DNA of 64,000 nt from Sphingomonadales bacterium (GTDB taxonomy: Bacteria; Pseudomonadota; Alphaproteobacteria; Sphingomonadales; Sphingomonadaceae). The DNA is taken from positions 90,157-154,156 of the forward strand of contig JAIXPM010000265.1 of NCBI GenBank assembly GCA_027486275.1, in the 5' to 3' direction. The position numbers and the translations under genes were made by a program. The notes beneath the pieces are model-generated. The model was not told the DNA's origin. It made no database searches and worked only from the letters and a program-made list of their open reading frames with translations. Below are positions 23,642-32,387 of the stretch, piece after piece. The stretch's first letter is position 1. Each line of letters opens with the position of its first letter.

Positions 23642-23661
23642 ACGAATAAATCTATGGTGGC
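23642..23661. repeat. 20-bp element, second copy (first at 18504-18523)
   Basis: This copy shares the core AATAAATCTATGGT and, with flanks, 18 of 20 bases with 18504-18523. Here it covers the -35/-10 spacer of a minus-strand promoter for the HTH protein starting at 23606. Two copies in two promoter regions suggest one regulator acting on the transglycosylase/HD divergent promoter and on this gene. Confidence 0.55.
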
Positions 23662-24080
23662 AACGTGCAGCCCTCAGGCCAGGTCAAAGGCGATGGAATC
23701 AGCCCTTCACGTGAGAACTCCGGCCTCGCCATTCGCATCAGCGCCATAGCAACGGCATCCCTGTGATGGAGAGGCGCCGTGCTGTGTGTCTGCAGGCGCT
23801 TCTTGGCTGCCCGGAGTATCTGCATCTCATCGTGCTTTAGCCCAACGACTTGGCGCTCGGTGCCGGAGAAATCATATTGGCCATGAAGTCGCAGGAGGAC
23901 GATGAGGTCGACGCGTTTGTCGTCGAGGATCTGATCAAAGCCGGCAAGGGCAGCCTCGCGCATCGAGACGCACCGCCCATCGCGCAGAGTCAGCGTATGA
24001 ATAGCGGCGGCTGCATGGACCAGCATTGCCGTGCTCTTGGGCATAATGATGACACTGGCGGGCGGATCTGGTCGTGGCAT
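23652..24080 (-). CDS. hypothetical protein (142 aa), divergent from tra operon
   Basis: A 142-residue protein, 'MPRPDPPASVIIMPKSTAMLVHAAAAIHTLTLRDGRCVSMREAALAGFDQILDDKRVDLIVLLRLHGQYDFSGTERQVVGLKHDEMQILRAAKKRLQ...'. No domain recognised; it is mainly helical, with a Lys/Arg-rich segment near residue 90. GGAG lies about 9 nt before the ATG. It is transcribed away from traA across 279 bp that hold the 22-bp-spaced operator array. It may therefore be regulated together with tra or be a relaxosome or regulatory component. Confidence 0.5.
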   Translation of the reverse strand: MPRPDPPASVIIMPKSTAMLVHAAAAIHTLTLRDGRCVSMREAALAGFDQILDDKRVDLIVLLRLHGQYDFSGTERQVVGLKHDEMQILRAAKKRLQTHSTAPLHHRDAVAMALMRMARPEFSREGLIPSPLTWPEGCTLPP

Positions 24081-24137
24081 TCCGTTTGCTCTCCGCCTCC
24101 CTCACTGGCGTGTCACCACAGCATTTTTGCACACCAC

Positions 24138-24195
24138 CGCCATTTCTGGCAGCCCCGACTGCCATAAATGGCAGCGGCTTGTGCCAAAAATGGCA
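24138..24195. promoter_or_regulatory. three palindromes at exact 22-bp spacing upstream of tra operon
   Basis: CGCCATTTCTGGCA (24138-24151), TGCCATAAATGGCA (24160-24173) and TGCCAAAAATGGCA (24182-24195) share the arms TGCCA/TGGCA (first copy CGCCA). They begin exactly 22 bp apart, so a dimeric protein would bind all three on the same helix face. A shorter related dyad, GCATTTTTGC, lies at 24121-24130. The array is 165 bp upstream of the traA start and 58 bp from the divergent 142-aa gene. It is a control region or a relaxosome-accessory binding site. Confidence 0.75.
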
Positions 24196-24359
24196 AAACC
24201 AAGAGGCTAGGGCACGAAAAATACCGCGAGCCGCAAGATAATTGACCGATTCTCTCGCCCGCACCGCCATTTTCGCCTTTTTGCTGGGTGCTGCAACCCT
24301 TGCTGATGATCCTTGCAGGTGCGGCCAGCCCGGTCGCGCTTGAAAGGAGAAGTCTCGTC

Positions 24360-24677
24360 ATGAAGCTTGCAACCATGCCGCGCCTCGCGCTCGGCAAAAT
24401 CAGCGATGGGGCACTGCTTGCCCTGGTCGCCGGCCTCGGAGCCACCGCCGCAATGGCCGGCGCCGATGCCACCTTCGCGCCGGCCCTTACCGTCTTCACC
24501 GACTATCTCGAAGGCACCGGCGGCGCGATCATCACCGTGTTGTCGCTTGCGGGCGGCATCATCGGGATGGCCTCGGGGCGTTTCAGCCTGGGGCAGATCG
24601 CCGTTCCCGTCGGCGTCGGGATTGGCGTCGGCACAGGCGTGCCGATCGTCACGGCGGCCATCACGGCGGTCATCTAG
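24360..24677 (+). CDS. traA: TraA-like F-type pilin precursor
   Basis: From ATG 24360, which has AAAGGAG upstream, the product has 105 residues. A long leader peptide ending near 'ATAAMAGA' leaves a mature subunit of about 70 residues, the size of F pilin. Two hydrophobic helices ('GGAIITVLSLAGGIIGMASG' and 'IAVPVGVGIGVGTGVPIVTAAITAVI') flank a short polar loop, as in TraA/VirB2 pilins. It is the first gene of the operon and sits directly before traL, the standard F order. The frame opens earlier, but the leader and ribosome-binding site favour this start. Maturation would involve the S26 peptidase at 33325, which is inference. Confidence 0.82.
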   Translation: MKLATMPRLALGKISDGALLALVAGLGATAAMAGADATFAPALTVFTDYLEGTGGAIITVLSLAGGIIGMASGRFSLGQIAVPVGVGIGVGTGVPIVTAAITAVI

Positions 24678-24704
24678 GCCGCTGGCGCAGGGCGGCGTTC
24701 GATC

Positions 24705-24992
24705 ATGTCCGACAAGTATCTCATCCCGCGGCGGCTCGATGATCCCGAGCTGATCGGCCTCTGGACGCTCGATGAGTTTATCGCGCTCGTCGTGCCGTTC
24801 TCGTGGGGGATACTCTCGCAGCATCTGTTCCTTGGCCTGGTTCTCTCACTGGCGGGGTGGTTCGTCTTGCGTAAGGCAAAAGCGGGACGAGCGACCTCCT
24901 GGTTATTGCATCTGGCCTATTGGCAATTGCCGCCGGGTTTCACCGGCATGAAACGGACGCCGCCCTCGCATTGCCGTTTGCTGGCGGGGTAG
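24705..24992 (+). CDS. traL: TraL, T4SS pilus assembly protein
   Basis: A 95-residue inner-membrane protein, the length of F TraL. 'IPRRLDDPELIGLWTLDEFI' is the characteristic N-terminal cytoplasmic segment, followed by two close hydrophobic stretches and a basic C-terminus. TraL is the VirB3 counterpart and helps assemble the pilus at the inner membrane with TraE. It lies 27 nt after traA and 6 nt before traE. Confidence 0.88.
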   Translation: MSDKYLIPRRLDDPELIGLWTLDEFIALVVPFSWGILSQHLFLGLVLSLAGWFVLRKAKAGRATSWLLHLAYWQLPPGFTGMKRTPPSHCRLLAG

Positions 24993-24998
24993 AAGCCA

Positions 24999-25568
24999 AT
25001 GCTTGCCGATATCTCACATGGCCGTTCGCAGGCGTTGCTCAAGCAGCGCAACATGCTGGCGGTCCTCGTGCTGACGCTGATCGGGCTGATGATGGTCATC
25101 ATTATGATGTTCGTCAGCCGCGACCGCGAGGTCATCTTGCAGCCTGTCCTGTCGCGGCCACTGACGATCAGCTCCGCCGGCGTCACCGCCGAGTATCTCG
25201 AAATGGTAACGCGCGACACCGCGACCATCGCCCTCAACCGCAGCCCCGAAGCGCTCGAATACTGGATGAACCAGGTCCTGAAGGTCGTTCACCCGTCGGC
25301 CTATGGCAAGGTCAAGGCCAGCCTCGTCAAGATTGTCACCGAGCAGAAGGATTCCGACGTCTCCCAGGCGTTTTCGATGACCGGGATGACGGTTGATCCC
25401 AAGCAGATGACGTCCGAGGTCACCGGCACGCTGACGACCTTTGTCGGCAAGAAGGTCATCTCCTCGGCGAAGAAAACCTTCCGCTTCCGCTGGTCCTACT
25501 CGGGCCTGACCCTCAGCCTCATCGAATTCGGCGAGCTGGTCCCCGTCACCAAAGAGGAGGCTCCATGA
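24999..25568 (+). CDS. traE: TraE, T4SS inner-membrane/periplasmic component
   Basis: A 189-residue protein of TraE length (VirB5/VirB8-like in position). An N-terminal membrane anchor ('MLAVLVLTLIGLMMVIIMMFV') is followed by a periplasmic domain with 'TAEYLEMVTRDTATIALNRSPEALEYWMNQVLKVVHPSAYG', typical of the TraE family. Pilus assembly requires it. Its stop overlaps the traK start (25565-25568). Confidence 0.88.
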   Translation: MLADISHGRSQALLKQRNMLAVLVLTLIGLMMVIIMMFVSRDREVILQPVLSRPLTISSAGVTAEYLEMVTRDTATIALNRSPEALEYWMNQVLKVVHPSAYGKVKASLVKIVTEQKDSDVSQAFSMTGMTVDPKQMTSEVTGTLTTFVGKKVISSAKKTFRFRWSYSGLTLSLIEFGELVPVTKEEAP

Positions 25569-26290
25569 TCGTCCGCCAACTCATGTTCCTCGAGCTGCTC
25601 GCGCTCTCGCTTGCCTCGCCGGTTCTGGCCGACCAGTTCCGCATGGCTGCCGACAATGCGCGGGTCGAATGCACGGCGTCGAAGAAGGAGCTGACCCGGA
25701 TCAGCCTTGTCGGCGACCAGTTTGCCTCGCTCAACAAGGTCGCGACCGGCGTCCCCTACAACGACTTTTCGGTGGTCAACGAGCCGACGCGGGGCGACAT
25801 CTATCTCTCGGTTCCCGAGACCTATGCCGCCAGGACCATCAACTTCTTCGCCACATCGAAGAAGGGCTATGTCTACAAATTCGTCTGCGAGATCGCCGGC
25901 GTCGAAGCGCAGCAGGTCTTCGTCACCAATCCGGCGCTAACCGAAACCAAGGCGCGCGAATGGGAGGAAGAAACTCCCGTTCAGACCACCGCCATGCGCC
26001 TCATCAAGGCCATGGCGACGATGGCGACGATCGACGGCTACGAGATACGCCAGCCCGGCAGCGCCGCGGTGTCGGTGGGCCAGCTGTCGGTTCGCCTCAT
26101 CGCCGAATATCGCGGCGCCGCCTTTCTCGGAAAGGCGCTGCGGATCGAGAACCGCGGCACTGCTCCTGTCGTGCTGCGCGAGGCAGACCTCGCGCCACAG
26201 GGCACGCTCGCTGTCACCATCGCCAAGCCCGACCTCGCCCCTGGCGAGGCAACTTCGGCGTGGCTGGTCGGCAATGGAGGCGCAAGATGA
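25565..26290 (+). CDS. traK: TraK, outer-membrane-associated secretin-like T4SS core protein
   Basis: A 241-residue secreted protein with signal peptide 'FLELLALSLASPVLAD' and the VirB9/TraK beta-rich body, including 'GDIYLSVPETYAARTINFFATSKKGYVYKF'. TraK forms the periplasmic/outer part of the core complex with TraV and TraB. It overlaps traE and traB by 4 nt each, in the F gene order. Confidence 0.88.
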   Translation: MIVRQLMFLELLALSLASPVLADQFRMAADNARVECTASKKELTRISLVGDQFASLNKVATGVPYNDFSVVNEPTRGDIYLSVPETYAARTINFFATSKKGYVYKFVCEIAGVEAQQVFVTNPALTETKAREWEEETPVQTTAMRLIKAMATMATIDGYEIRQPGSAAVSVGQLSVRLIAEYRGAAFLGKALRIENRGTAPVVLREADLAPQGTLAVTIAKPDLAPGEATSAWLVGNGGAR

Positions 26291-27717
26291 GGATGCCAAC
26301 GCGGCGAGGCCGGGCTCCCGAAGACGCGGCACCAGCCAACGAGGAAAAAGCTGCCGCCAGCGGGGGGCCTGCGCCAACGGCTGCCGATCCGCTCGGCGGC
26401 GTCAATGCCAAGGTCGCCAAGCGACAGCGCATGATTCTTGCCGTCATGGGCTCGGTCGTTCTGGCGGCGGGCGGCAGTTACGTCATCTCGCGCAGTGACA
26501 CCAAAGCGGTCGTCAAGGTCGATGACCCTCAGGAGATCAAGATATCGACGGCCGACATGGTCAACAAGAACATGGCGCAGAAGGAATGGCGCGCGGTTTC
26601 CGAGGTCAAGATCGATGACGTCACGGCGCGGGTAAAGGCGATCGAAGCCAAGCAGCCGAGCTACGATGGCAATGCCGCCAAGATCTCCGCGCTCCAGCAA
26701 GAGAACGAGAAGATCAAGGCTGACGGCGCGCGGCTGTTCAAGATCTACGAGGAGCAGAACAGCGCCAAGGATGCGCGGCTCAAGGCCTACGAAGCCGGCG
26801 AGGCCGCTCCCGGTGGCCGAGCTGCCGCCGGTCGGAGCACTGCGCGTTGGCAGCAAACGCCCGCCGAACCCTTCCGGGTTGCAGGCGCCGGTGGTGAACC
26901 GGGCGGGGCTCCTGGTGGTCCCGGAGGCCCGGGTGGCGCAATGCCGTCGGTCGCCGAGGTCAAGACGATCAGCTTTGCGCCCGCCATCGTCAAAGGCGGT
27001 GCCGGCAAGGATGACGCCCAGGGCTTTGTCGGCGTTCGCCCCGACGCACCGCCGACTGTCATCGAGGCATCCCCCGATTACCTTCCACCCAACTCCTATG
27101 CTCCTGCGCGTGTCATCGTTGGCGTCGATGCGAGCGCCGGTGTCAATTCGCAGACCGATCCCCTGCCCGTTGTCTTGCGCATAACCGGGCCGGCGCGGTC
27201 GGTCGTCAACAACGGCAAGCTGCTGACTACCCGCCTCGAGGGCTGCGTCGTCAATGGCGCTGCCCGCGGCGATCTCTCGGCGGAGAAGGTTTACGTCAAG
27301 CTCGCCAAGATGACCTGCGATCAGCCCGGCGGCCGGGTAGCGGTCAGCGAGGTCAAGGGCTTCATCTCCTTTGCCGGCAAGACCGGTGTTCGCGGCAAGG
27401 TCGTCAGCCGCGAAGGCAGCCTCGTAACCCAGGCGTTCATCGCCGGCATCGCTGGCGGCTTTGGTCGTGGCTTTACTGCCAATGCCAATGCCCTGTTCCA
27501 GAACAGCCAGGTCACGGTCGACGGCGAACGTCAGCAGCTTACACCCAAGGAACTGGCCGTGGCCGGTCTCGGCCAGGGCGTCGCCCAATCCGCCGACATG
27601 GTCAGCAAATATCTGATCGAACGTGCCGAGCAATATCAACCGGTCATCGAGATGCCGACGGGCATCGATGTCGAGATCGTCTTTCTCGATGGCGTCTATG
27701 TGAGAGGTGCCCAATGA
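26287..27717 (+). CDS. traB: TraB, VirB10-like T4SS core protein
   Basis: A 476-residue protein starting at ATG 26287, which overlaps the traK stop. An N-terminal cytoplasmic tail is followed by a single membrane helix ('MILAVMGSVVLAAGGSYVI'), a coiled-coil and Pro/Gly-rich linker with GGAPGGPGGPGG, and the C-terminal VirB10 beta-barrel domain ('VRGKVVSREGSLVTQAFIAGIAGGFGRGF', 'FLDGVYVRG'). TraB spans the envelope and passes energy state from inner to outer membrane. An open frame upstream of 26287 exists only as a shadow of traK. A 597-codon antisense frame lies opposite and is not considered coding. Confidence 0.9.
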   Translation: MRMPTRRGRAPEDAAPANEEKAAASGGPAPTAADPLGGVNAKVAKRQRMILAVMGSVVLAAGGSYVISRSDTKAVVKVDDPQEIKISTADMVNKNMAQKEWRAVSEVKIDDVTARVKAIEAKQPSYDGNAAKISALQQENEKIKADGARLFKIYEEQNSAKDARLKAYEAGEAAPGGRAAAGRSTARWQQTPAEPFRVAGAGGEPGGAPGGPGGPGGAMPSVAEVKTISFAPAIVKGGAGKDDAQGFVGVRPDAPPTVIEASPDYLPPNSYAPARVIVGVDASAGVNSQTDPLPVVLRITGPARSVVNNGKLLTTRLEGCVVNGAARGDLSAEKVYVKLAKMTCDQPGGRVAVSEVKGFISFAGKTGVRGKVVSREGSLVTQAFIAGIAGGFGRGFTANANALFQNSQVTVDGERQQLTPKELAVAGLGQGVAQSADMVSKYLIERAEQYQPVIEMPTGIDVEIVFLDGVYVRGAQ

Positions 27718-28556
27718 GCCTGAACCCTTCGTCGCCCACGGCCCGGGTGGTCGGCCTCGGCCTTGCCGCGACCGCTGTTCTGACCTTCGCTGTTGTCGCC
27801 GGCGGGATGGTGTCCGGCCGGGTCTCGGCACGAACCAGTATCAACGCCGAAGAGGTCAAGGCGGCACTCGCCAAGCGCCTGCCAAAGACGCAGGTCAGCG
27901 CCATCGATTGCAACAAGCTTGCAGGCGTCTGCGAGATCGCCGCTGGCACGACCCTTTTCTACACCGACCAGGGTGCCCGCTATCTCATCATCGGCCGCGT
28001 CTATGACATGGAGACGCGCACCGACCTGACGGCAGCGCGGCTCCTCGAACTCAACCCCGACACGCTGCTGGCTGGCGCGCCGCAGAATGCCAGGCATCAG
28101 AATGAAGAGGGAAAGGCCCGGCCGCCTGCAACGCGCCAAGTCCAACTATCCTCGCTTCCGCAAGCCGGCGCAATTGCCTGGGGCCCCACCAATGGCCCCA
28201 AAGCTGTCGTTTTCTCGGATTTCCGGTGCAGTTATTGCAGCCAGCTTTCGACTGTTCTTCGAACAATCGGCGCGCGGGTGGAAGAGCGACCGATTTCGGT
28301 GCTCGGCAGCCGATCTTTGAGTGAAGCCGTCTATTGCTCGAAGAGCCCTGTCTCGGCGCTGCACGCCGCCTATGCCGGCGAGACTCCGCAGAGCCCGAAG
28401 TGTGACACCTCGGGTCTCGATGCCAACGAAGCCTTTGCCCGCACGCACGGCTTCAATGGGACGCCGGTCGTCGTCCGCGCCGACGGCGCTGTTCTGGAAG
28501 GCTTCCGGCCGGCACCCGTCCTTGCCGCCTGGCTCCGCGGCGGTCCCGCCGCATGA
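27714..28556 (+). CDS. DsbC/DsbG-like disulfide isomerase
   Basis: A 280-residue protein with an N-terminal membrane anchor ('LGLAATAVLTFAVVAGGMV'), a DsbC-type dimerisation region and a C-terminal thioredoxin fold. Its active site is C172-S-Y-C175 in 'FSDFRCSYCSQL', with the cis-Pro region 'NGTPVVVRADG'. DsbC-like proteins occur in several F-like systems of R391/SXT type, where they help fold Cys-rich TraN and TraU. Both of those are in this operon and are rich in cysteine. It overlaps traB and the 39-aa gene by 4 nt each. Confidence 0.85.
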   Translation: MSLNPSSPTARVVGLGLAATAVLTFAVVAGGMVSGRVSARTSINAEEVKAALAKRLPKTQVSAIDCNKLAGVCEIAAGTTLFYTDQGARYLIIGRVYDMETRTDLTAARLLELNPDTLLAGAPQNARHQNEEGKARPPATRQVQLSSLPQAGAIAWGPTNGPKAVVFSDFRCSYCSQLSTVLRTIGARVEERPISVLGSRSLSEAVYCSKSPVSALHAAYAGETPQSPKCDTSGLDANEAFARTHGFNGTPVVVRADGAVLEGFRPAPVLAAWLRGGPAA

Positions 28557-28672
28557 CTCAGATCATCCTCGCGGCCGCCGGTGTCGGCATCGTCGTGCGG
28601 CCCTTCTGGGTCATCACCGCCGCCGCGATCGCCGCCTGTGTCGAGGTCATATTGTCAGGGAGATACTGGTGA
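28553..28672 (+). CDS. small hydrophobic protein (39 aa)
   Basis: A 39-codon frame from ATG 28553 to TGA 28672, translating to MTQIILAAAGVGIVVRPFWV then ITAAAIAACVEVILSGRYW. It overlaps the dsbC-like stop by 4 nt (ATGA) and the GTG of traV by 4 nt, so it fills the gap exactly. Two short hydrophobic segments are joined at R-P-F-W. The perfect coupling to both neighbours is the main evidence. No known family; a small membrane component of the transfer apparatus is possible. Confidence 0.6.
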   Translation: MTQIILAAAGVGIVVRPFWVITAAAIAACVEVILSGRYW

Positions 28673-29838
28673 ACCGCTCCATATTGGCCCCGTCGCTTCT
28701 CGCACTCAGCCTGTCGCTCACCGGCTGCGTTACCGGAGGTAACATCAAGGGCGACTTCCAGTGTTCGGCGCCTGGTGGCACCTGCGCCCCGATGTCGACG
28801 ATCGATGCGGCAGCGATTTCAGGCATCGGCTCCTTTCGCTCGATCGGCGAGCCCGGCATCGAGGGTCAGAATGTCCCGCGCGGTATTGCCGGACCCGTTC
28901 TTGCCGATGGCACGGCACCCGCCCGAACCTCCGACCGGGTGCTTCGTGTCGTCTTCCCTGCCCATATCGATGCCGACGGGATCTACCGCGAGCAGTCAGC
29001 CGCGCACGCCGTTGTCGAAAACGGCGCCTGGGCCGAGGCGCTCGGCGGCAAACCAGTCAATCCGCGCGACGTTCCGGCACTGCGTGCTGCAGGCGTTGTT
29101 CCCGCCATTCCCACTGCGCCATCAGCGCTCGCAACGCTCGACGAGATCGTCGCCGCACGGGCAGCGCAGGCCGGCCGCAAGGCACTCGAACCCGAACCCG
29201 CCCCCGCCAACGCGACCACGCCCACCGCCTATGGTCCCGAACCGGTGGCATCGCGCTTCGCTGCGCCGCTTTCACTGGCAGAGGCTGCCTCGGGATTGGC
29301 CGCGCCGCGCGTGCGCAATCTCGATCCCCGCGCGCCGACCGAAAACTTCGATACGCCCGACGTGCTCGCGGCCCGGGCAATGGCAGCAACGCCGGCATCG
29401 GTTTCTCCCGCGCGCCGTGTTGCGCCGGCGCCGGCAGCAACCCTGGTGGCACAAGCACCTTCGTCAGTCTTGCCAACGGCGCCCTATGGCTCGCGGCCGG
29501 TGCGCTGGAAGGGCAAGACCTATCAGCTCCCTTACAGTAATCTGCAGCCAACGACTTCCGCATCGGCCGCACCAGAGGCCTCACAGCCCGACCATACCGC
29601 CGATCTCAACAAAGCGTCGCTCGCGCGCGTCAGCCAATCTTCGGCTGTTGCAGCCAAGGCGCCTGCCCAGCCTGTTTATGCAGTCACCAGCGACCCGCAA
29701 GTTGCCCAGGCGCGTGTGAAGGCCATGGCCTCGCCGGTGATGATCGGTGCCATCGAAAGCGGACGCGACGCCGCCAAGGCCGCAGCCCCGGCGGGGTTCG
29801 CCTTGCCGCTCGGCAGCCTGAAGGACGCCCCCAAGTGA
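28669..29838 (+). CDS. traV: TraV, outer-membrane lipoprotein of the T4SS core
   Basis: From GTG 28669 the product has 389 residues. The signal peptide ends in the lipobox LSLTGC, followed by 'GGNIKGDFQCSAPGGTCAPMSTIDA', which carries the two conserved TraV cysteines. The long Ala/Pro-rich C-terminal region is low-complexity and more than doubles the usual TraV length (171 residues in F). TraV anchors the TraK-TraB core in the outer membrane. The upstream frame extends into the dsbC-like gene and is not used. Confidence 0.83.
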   Translation: MNRSILAPSLLALSLSLTGCVTGGNIKGDFQCSAPGGTCAPMSTIDAAAISGIGSFRSIGEPGIEGQNVPRGIAGPVLADGTAPARTSDRVLRVVFPAHIDADGIYREQSAAHAVVENGAWAEALGGKPVNPRDVPALRAAGVVPAIPTAPSALATLDEIVAARAAQAGRKALEPEPAPANATTPTAYGPEPVASRFAAPLSLAEAASGLAAPRVRNLDPRAPTENFDTPDVLAARAMAATPASVSPARRVAPAPAATLVAQAPSSVLPTAPYGSRPVRWKGKTYQLPYSNLQPTTSASAAPEASQPDHTADLNKASLARVSQSSAVAAKAPAQPVYAVTSDPQVAQARVKAMASPVMIGAIESGRDAAKAAAPAGFALPLGSLKDAPK

Positions 29839-32387
29839 AGTGGCTCAACAAGATAGCCAGCATGTTGACGGGCGACGAGACCAGCCCCGACGCACCGCGG
29901 CCGGTCATCCACCTCGACACGCTGTCGCAGTGGCTGCCATACCGGGCCTACCTGCCGGCCGAGGGCCTTTTCATCAACGCAGCCTCGATCGGCTTCATCA
30001 TGGAGATGCCACCGTTTGTCGGCGCCGACGAGCGCACCGCCGATATCCTTGGGCAGTTCTTCCAGGAAGGGATGCCCGCCGGCGCACAGCTGCAGGTGCT
30101 GTCATGGGGCAGCCCGCGTGTCTCGCGGCGGATCGGCGAGTGGTTTCTGCCGCGCTACAAGGCCGGCGGCATCTACAAGACCATCGGTCGGCACCGTGCC
30201 GACTATCTCGCCAGCGGCGTCTGGGAATCGCTATCAAAGGACGCGCCTTTTCACCTGCGCAATCACCGCGTCATCATTTCATGCAGCGTCCCGATTGGCA
30301 GCACCACCCATGCCGAGATGATGGCGACGCGCGACGGGCTCGCTGGCGTCCTCAAGTCGATCAGCGTCGATGTCATCCATTTCACGCCGGTCGATCTGAT
30401 CGAGCTCGTTGATGACATGACCTCGCCGACCACGGCGTCCGAGATCGATCAGCACAGCTACAATGAACTCGATCCGATCAATGACCAGGTCGTACGCCGC
30501 GACATCGATATCACTGTCGAGGAAGCCCGGCTGCTGCTGCGGACCGAACGCTTCCGCCCGACCAATTTTGATCCCGACGGCGTTGCCGAGGTCGGCGATG
30601 TCTATCCTGACACCTTCGATGTCCGCCACTTCGGGGTGCGCAACTATCCACCGCGCTGGACGCCCTGGGAGAGCGCCCGACTGATCGGCGACATGTTCTC
30701 CGACAAACTGCGACTGCCGTGCCCGACCGCAACCGTGCTGTGCCTCATCTATCCAGACGAAGAAGCGGCGATCGCCAAGGCGGGGTTCAAGTCGGTGCGC
30801 TCGCAGAGTCTGGCCGAAAGCCGCGGCGCGCGCTGGATGCCCGGCATCCAGGAGAAGTCGCAAGAATGGCGCGACGTCCAGATCCAGATCAAGGAGGGGC
30901 GCAAGCTCGTCCAGGTCTTTTATGGCGTCACCACCTTCTCGCCGTTGGGCGAGGGCGACCGCAACGAGCGCACCGTCAAGTCGATGTACCGCTCGGCCGG
31001 GTGGGATTTGAACGACGAACGCTTCCTGCAAATCCAGGGCATCCTCTGTGCACTGCCGATGACCCTCGCCGATGGGCTCGGCGCCGACATGATGCGGCTG
31101 AAGCGCTTCCGGACCATGCTCTCGTCCACCGCCGCCAATCTCGCGCCGATGCAGGGCGAGTATCTTGGCGGTTCGACGCCGCACCTGCTCCTCGTCGGGC
31201 GCCGCGGGCAGCCGTTCTTCTGGTCGCCGTTCGAGAATGGCGCCGGCAACCACAATGTCACGATCATGGGCAAGTCGGGCTCAGGCAAGTCAGTGCTGCT
31301 GCAGGAGGTCTGCGCGGCGCTGGTCGGCGCCGGCGCCAAGGTCGTTGTCATCGACGACGGCCGCAGCTTCATGAACAGCGTCAAGATCCAGGGCGGCGCC
31401 TTCATCGAATTCACCATGGCGTCGGGATTCTGCCTCAACCCCTTCTCGATGATTGATGCCGAACGGGTCGCCGCCGAGGAGGATTACAAGCTCGACTGCA
31501 TGGCGATGCTCAAAGCCATTGTCGGCCAGATGGCGCGGTTCATCGACAAGCTGAACGACACCGAGCGCGGGTTGATCGATGCCGCCGTCAACGCCGTCTG
31601 GGAGGCGCATGGCAATGAGGGATCGGTCGACCACGTCGCATCTCATCTGCGCTCGATGGATAATGTCGATGCGACCAATCTCGGCATTGCGATGTCGCCG
31701 TTCACAGCGACCGGCACCTATGGCCGCTTCTTTGTCGGTCAGGCGACACTGAAGCTCGACAGCGACTTCACGGTGTTCGAACTGTCCGACCTGTCCTCTC
31801 GCGAGGAACTGCGCGGTGTCGTCCTCACCGCCATCATGTTCATGACCACCCAGATGATGACGCGCACCCCGCGCAGCGTCAAAAAGATGCTGCTCATCGA
31901 CGAGGCCTGGCAGCTGCTGAAGGGCGGCTCGATGGCGGATTTCGTTGAGGCCTATGCCCGCACCTGCCGCAAATATGGCGGAAGCCTGGCGACCGCCACG
32001 CAGTCCTTAAACGACTATTACAAGTCCGAAGGCGCACAGGCAGCGCTCGAGAATTCGGACTGGATGCTGGTCCTTCAGCAAAAGCCCGAGACCATCGCCG
32101 ATTTCAAGCGCCTCGGCCGGCTCGAGATGGACGCCGGGACCGAGACGATGATCCGTTCCCTGAAGCGTAATGGCACCGAGTATTCCGAGGTCTTCATCAA
32201 GGGGCCGGAAGCCCAGGCGCTCGGTCGGCTCGTCCTCGACCCCTATTCCGCGACCATTTTCTCGAGTTCGCCTGCCACCTTCGCGCTGATCGAGCAGTTT
32301 ACCGCCGCTGGTCTGTCGACGGCCGAGGCCGTCGAACGCATTGCATTCCCGCAAATGGAGGCCGGACATGCCCTCGCAGCCGAGTGA
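29835..32387 (+). CDS. traC: TraC, T4SS VirB4-type ATPase
   Basis: An 850-residue AAA+-like ATPase of F TraC length. Walker A is G479-K-S-G-S-G-K-S486 and Walker B 'LLIDEAW' has D689-E690. 'EGMPAGAQLQVLSWG' and 'YPPRWTPWESARLIGDMFSD' are typical of the N-terminal VirB4/TraC domain. It powers pilus assembly at the inner membrane. It overlaps traV by 4 nt and the next gene by 20 nt. Confidence 0.93.
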   Translation: MKWLNKIASMLTGDETSPDAPRPVIHLDTLSQWLPYRAYLPAEGLFINAASIGFIMEMPPFVGADERTADILGQFFQEGMPAGAQLQVLSWGSPRVSRRIGEWFLPRYKAGGIYKTIGRHRADYLASGVWESLSKDAPFHLRNHRVIISCSVPIGSTTHAEMMATRDGLAGVLKSISVDVIHFTPVDLIELVDDMTSPTTASEIDQHSYNELDPINDQVVRRDIDITVEEARLLLRTERFRPTNFDPDGVAEVGDVYPDTFDVRHFGVRNYPPRWTPWESARLIGDMFSDKLRLPCPTATVLCLIYPDEEAAIAKAGFKSVRSQSLAESRGARWMPGIQEKSQEWRDVQIQIKEGRKLVQVFYGVTTFSPLGEGDRNERTVKSMYRSAGWDLNDERFLQIQGILCALPMTLADGLGADMMRLKRFRTMLSSTAANLAPMQGEYLGGSTPHLLLVGRRGQPFFWSPFENGAGNHNVTIMGKSGSGKSVLLQEVCAALVGAGAKVVVIDDGRSFMNSVKIQGGAFIEFTMASGFCLNPFSMIDAERVAAEEDYKLDCMAMLKAIVGQMARFIDKLNDTERGLIDAAVNAVWEAHGNEGSVDHVASHLRSMDNVDATNLGIAMSPFTATGTYGRFFVGQATLKLDSDFTVFELSDLSSREELRGVVLTAIMFMTTQMMTRTPRSVKKMLLIDEAWQLLKGGSMADFVEAYARTCRKYGGSLATATQSLNDYYKSEGAQAALENSDWMLVLQQKPETIADFKRLGRLEMDAGTETMIRSLKRNGTEYSEVFIKGPEAQALGRLVLDPYSATIFSSSPATFALIEQFTAAGLSTAEAVERIAFPQMEAGHALAAE

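Noticed and set aside
24081..24359. oriT with nic site near the tra operon
   Set aside because: The 22-bp palindromes recall relaxosome sites, but no relaxase or known nic core was seen, so only an operator array is claimed.
26038..27831. 597-codon minus-strand frame opposite traK/traB
   Set aside because: No motif or signal, and it overlaps two sure genes completely. It is explained by the codon-position GC bias.
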